Made by a program: the position numbers and the translations under genes. Shown here in pieces: positions 61,494 to 64,000 of a DNA stretch of 64,000 nt. The DNA comes from Bacteroidota bacterium (GTDB lineage: Bacteria > Bacteroidota > Bacteroidia > Chitinophagales > Chitinophagaceae): positions 1 to 64,000 of the forward strand of contig JAPLEH010000021.1 in NCBI GenBank assembly GCA_026391455.1, written 5' to 3'. Within the stretch, counting starts at the first letter, position 1. Each line of letters starts with the position of its first letter. The notes beneath the pieces were generated by a model. The model did no database searches. It was not told the origin of the DNA and saw nothing but the letters and a program-made list of their open reading frames with translations.

Positions 61494-63143
61494 CTATTTT
61501 TCCCGGGCTTCCCTGGCCAGCTTACTGTTCTGGTAACTATACATAAAATATACAGCCAATCCCACCACCAGCCATACGAGGAATCGGACCCATACTTTAT
61601 GCGTTTCCTGCGACATGAGGTAGAAGCAACTCATCATGCCCAACACAGGTATCAGGGAAAACTTATGTATAAGGGAGAGTACGCCCATCAATATGGCAAT
61701 GACCCAGAATACCACCATGGGCCAGGTATCCCGTGTCCAGATATCATTGGTAAAATGGGAAGGCACCTGGACAGCAATCAATATAATACTACCCACAAGT
61801 AATACCGGATAAATGAACTGACCATTGATATACGGCACTTTAAATTTGCTATCCGGTTTATCCTTATTATTCCGTAAAACAAGCACACCCCCGCATACAA
61901 GCACAAAGGCAAACAATGTACCGATACTGGTGAGAGAAAGTACTTCACCCAGATTCAGAAAGAGTGCCGGTACCGCTACTACAAAACCCGTTAAAATAGT
62001 CGAGAAAGAAGGTGTACCATAACGGGGATGAATACGCGAAAATATTTTGGGCAATAGTCCGTCGCGACTCATGCTCATCCAGATACGTGGTTGTCCCATC
62101 TGAAATACCAGCAATACACTGGCCGTAGCGATGATGGCACTCACTGCCACTACAGCGGATATGAACTTAAGTCCGTTCTCATCAAATACCATCGCCAGCG
62201 GATCGCCCACATTCAGCTTGGTATAATGCACCATGCCGGTGAGTACGATAGCCAGCAATACATACACTACTGTACAAATGATCAGGGAATAGATCATACC
62301 TTTCGGAAGATCACGTTGTGGGTTCTTACACTCCTCCGCTGTAGTGGAAATGGCATCAAACCCAATATAGGCAAAGAATACCGCCGACACCCCTTTCATG
62401 ATTCCACTGAAACCGGTGGGTGTAAAGGGCGACCAGTTGCCGGGATGTACATAAAAAGCCCCTAATACAATCACAAAAAAGATCACGGCCAGCTTCAGCA
62501 TCACCATCAGGTTGCTTGCCGTCCTGGACTCTTTAATACCCCGGAATACGATATAGGTAATGAGTACGACAATAAGTAGGGCGGGCAAATCCATAATCAA
62601 CCGGAAGCCACCGATCTGTGGGGCGTTCTGCCAGGCAGATACGGCCCCTTCCACCACACCACGCTTTGCCGACATATAATCCATCGTAAGCCAGTCTGGT
62701 ATATGCATGTTAGCTTTCGACATCATATTGGTAAAGTAATCGCTCCAGGAAATGGCTACGGCGATATTACCAATGGCATATTCCATCAAAAGGTCCCAAC
62801 CAATAATCCAGGCAAATATCTCACCAAAAGCCACATAAGAATAGGTATAGGCACTGCCGGAAACGGGCACCGTGGATGCAAACTCCGCATAGCATAGCGC
62901 CGCAAATCCACAGGCTATGGCCGTAAATATATAAAGGAAGATAACACCCGGCCCGCCACTCGATGCCGCCGAACCTATTCCACTAAAAATACCCGCACCT
63001 ATTACCGCGGCTATACCAAAAAAGGTGAGGTCCCGAACACCCAGCACTTTCTTTAAACCGGAGGAATGCCCGTCTCCTAAACCAGCTTTCGCCTCTTCCA
63101 GGATTCGGGGTATTGATTTCTTGCGGAACAGTTGATTTGCCAT
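61494..63143 (-). CDS. APC-family amino acid permease (CAT-like)
   Basis: The 549-aa integral membrane protein begins with a soluble N-terminus (ANQLFRKKSIPRILEEAKAG) and then the transporter core: VIGAGIFSGIGSAASSGGPG in helix 1 (the substrate-binding GxG region), CYAEFASTVPVSGSAYTYSY in helices 2-3, and VFFAYIGFDAISTTAEECKN in helix 6. Fourteen or so helices and this length are typical of the cationic amino acid transporter branch of the APC superfamily. Substrate specificity is not readable. It is monocistronic and divergent from the small membrane protein gene at 63320. Confidence 0.88.
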   Translation of the reverse strand: MANQLFRKKSIPRILEEAKAGLGDGHSSGLKKVLGVRDLTFFGIAAVIGAGIFSGIGSAASSGGPGVIFLYIFTAIACGFAALCYAEFASTVPVSGSAYTYSYVAFGEIFAWIIGWDLLMEYAIGNIAVAISWSDYFTNMMSKANMHIPDWLTMDYMSAKRGVVEGAVSAWQNAPQIGGFRLIMDLPALLIVVLITYIVFRGIKESRTASNLMVMLKLAVIFFVIVLGAFYVHPGNWSPFTPTGFSGIMKGVSAVFFAYIGFDAISTTAEECKNPQRDLPKGMIYSLIICTVVYVLLAIVLTGMVHYTKLNVGDPLAMVFDENGLKFISAVVAVSAIIATASVLLVFQMGQPRIWMSMSRDGLLPKIFSRIHPRYGTPSFSTILTGFVVAVPALFLNLGEVLSLTSIGTLFAFVLVCGGVLVLRNNKDKPDSKFKVPYINGQFIYPVLLVGSIILIAVQVPSHFTNDIWTRDTWPMVVFWVIAILMGVLSLIHKFSLIPVLGMMSCFYLMSQETHKVWVRFLVWLVVGLAVYFMYSYQNSKLAREAREK

Positions 63144-63319
63144 AATTCAGTTGGTTTTGCCCGTTCAAAATAGCGAAAAAATTGATTGCCAGTATGTCCG
63201 GCTATCCTTTTTTAGTAAACGAACGGTATCCGCCTGATTAAAATCATATACCTGACTTATTTTTCTCAGGAATGGTATACAAAGGCTTTGGCAAATTTGC
63301 TGCATTAAAACAATAATCA

Positions 63320-63694
63320 ATGCATACAACAGTAAACCAGCATGTTGCTTCTGCAGGCACGCAAACTGCAAATAACCATATCAGCTTATGGAGCCATTTT
63401 ATTAATTGGGCCGATGGTCAGGAAAAAAGCCGTTTATTATGGACTGCCCTTTCCATAGCCGGTCACGGCTGTGTATTTACCATTATCACCATGGCTACTA
63501 TCCTTTTTACAGGGAATAATTTCATCTTCTGGCCCTTTGCATTAGTAGCCATGTCTATGTGTGTGGTGGTAAACCTGGCGGCAATGCCAACTAAAATAAC
63601 CATCCCCGTATTATTTTTCAGCCTGCTGATCGACTTGGTGATCATTGCCCTTTGCCTGACACATGGTTTTGATATGGCCGCCTCTTATCGCTAG
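63320..63694 (+). CDS. small membrane protein, function unknown
   Basis: The 124-aa protein has a polar N-terminus with SLWSHFINWADGQEKSRLLW and three hydrophobic helices (ALSIAGHGCVFTIITMATIL, FWPFALVAMSMCVVVNLAAM and ITIPVLFFSLLIDLVIIALC). Proteins of this kind occur in Chitinophagaceae but have no named family. It is divergent from the permease gene with 176 bases between starts. No partner gene suggests a role. Confidence 0.6.
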   Translation: MHTTVNQHVASAGTQTANNHISLWSHFINWADGQEKSRLLWTALSIAGHGCVFTIITMATILFTGNNFIFWPFALVAMSMCVVVNLAAMPTKITIPVLFFSLLIDLVIIALCLTHGFDMAASYR

Positions 63695-63740
63695 TTTTCG
63701 TTAAGGGGAATTGTATTTTTATTGAATCTGTTTCCAAAAT

Positions 63741-63785
63741 GAAGGTTGAATAGGTTGCATAAGTTGAAGAAGTTACATAAGTTTT
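63741..63785. repeat. tandem 8-9-bp repeats (GGTTGAATA/AGTTGCATA type)
   Basis: Units GGTTGAATA, GGTTGCATA, AGTTGAAGA and AGTTACATA repeat with a 9-base period. The family is related to the array at 5826-5945. It lies after the last gene of the window. Confidence 0.75.
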
Positions 63786-63902
63786 GAGCGAAGGCTGTTC
63801 CGGCTGTTTACTACATCTGCCTTCCCGCCGTAACGCAGTGAAGGAGCGTTCAGCATTGTATTCTTAACGCCTTACCGGCAAAATTCCGGCTGTTTGTGTA
63901 TT

Positions 63903-63942
63903 TGCTTGCAGCTTGCAGCTAGCAGCTCGAGGCTCAAAGCTT
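63903..63942. repeat. heptamer repeats (CAGCTTG type)
   Basis: Units GCTTGCA, GCTTGCA, GCTAGCA, GCTCGAG and GCTCAAA repeat with a 7-base period, like those at 6078-6168. The 300 bases after 63694 contain only these repeats and the terminal hairpin. Confidence 0.65.
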
Positions 63943-63965
63943 ACTAATAATCTCTTTTTACGAGG

Positions 63966-63995
63966 AAAAGAGCCAGCTCCCTGAGCGGCTCTTTT
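63966..63995. terminator. intrinsic terminator at the window end
   Basis: AAAAGAGCC (63966-63974) pairs with GGCTCTTTT (63987-63995) around a 12-base loop, with more T on the plus side. It can serve the plus-strand gene 63320-63694 or a minus-strand gene beyond the window. Confidence 0.75.
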
Positions 63996-64000
63996 CTTTT

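Overview
The window is a chromosomal segment of a Bacteroidota bacterium, most likely of the Chitinophagaceae. This rests on the protein families present (MqnE of the futalosine menaquinone route, an UpxY-type NusG paralog, DUF2027-Smr, an FKBP lipoprotein, a TTG-started HU-like membrane protein), on the lack of clear Shine-Dalgarno sequences, and on several promoters with the Bacteroidota -7 element TAnnTTTG. No tRNA, rRNA operon, IS element or CRISPR array was recognised. The only structural RNA seen is RNase P RNA (rnpB, 59389-59776, minus).

Layout. (1) 1-8158 is housekeeping: nucleoside permease, mqnE, a secreted DNRLRE-like protein, a Lys/Ala-rich histone H1-like protein, L-serine dehydratase, an FKBP-type lipoprotein, a small membrane protein and an HU-like/transmembrane protein. 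(2) 8201-15815 (minus) is a tightly packed five-gene cassette with a RavA-type MoxR AAA+ ATPase, a protein with a vWA-like region and two large C-terminal beta-propeller-like proteins. It matches the MoxR-vWA-beta-propeller (bpX) ternary conflict systems. (3) 15893-24625 is an NAD island. A PRPP-synthetase-like gene, NAMPT, DUF4291, a small ADP-ribosylation/crystallin-J1-like protein, RNA 2'-phosphotransferase KptA and a metallophosphoesterase run on the minus strand. A YwqG-family gene is divergent. An HD phosphohydrolase, a NrtR-type Nudix/wHTH regulator and a nucleotidyltransferase-like/methyltransferase fusion follow. Three copies of TTGCTT-N7-AAGCAA (one with a mismatch) lie on the promoters of this island and are the proposed NrtR operators. 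(4) 24689-57815 (minus, about 33 kb) is an extracellular contractile injection system (eCIS; Afp/PVC-like). It is headed by the UpxY/NusG-like antiterminator, followed by sheath, tube, baseplate, terminator (Pvc16), AAA+ ATPase (Pvc15), hub, spike, PAAR, gp25 and two gp6-like baseplate proteins (one with a PA14 insert), then a gp7/gpI-like protein and a DUF6519 fibre-like protein. The 3' cargo end carries a double glycosyltransferase-methyltransferase, a DUF4157 protein with a second HExxH site, and a 1665-aa DUF4157 polymorphic toxin with its likely immunity gene. (5) 57816-64000 holds extragenic palindromes, rnpB, a 150-bp duplicated block, DUF2027-Smr, an APC amino-acid permease and a small membrane protein.

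How the genes work together. In the eCIS, sheath and tube form the contractile shaft, the gp25/gp6/gp7/hub/spike/PAAR proteins form the baseplate and tip, Pvc16 caps the tube and Pvc15 is the ATPase typical of these loci. DUF4157 probably marks the cargo proteins. The long unidirectional operon could be read through by the NusG paralog encoded first. In the NAD island, enzymes that consume NAD and release nicotinamide and ADP-ribose derivatives (KptA) sit in one operon with enzymes that rebuild NAD from nicotinamide. The Prs-like/NAMPT-like pair may either make NMN or, as in the phage NARP1 pathway, rebuild NAD directly from ADP-ribose. Sequence alone does not decide which.

Many intergenic gaps contain short tandem repeats of 7-9 bp, different in sequence from gap to gap, plus REP-like hairpins (CCTGCC-loop-GGCAGG).
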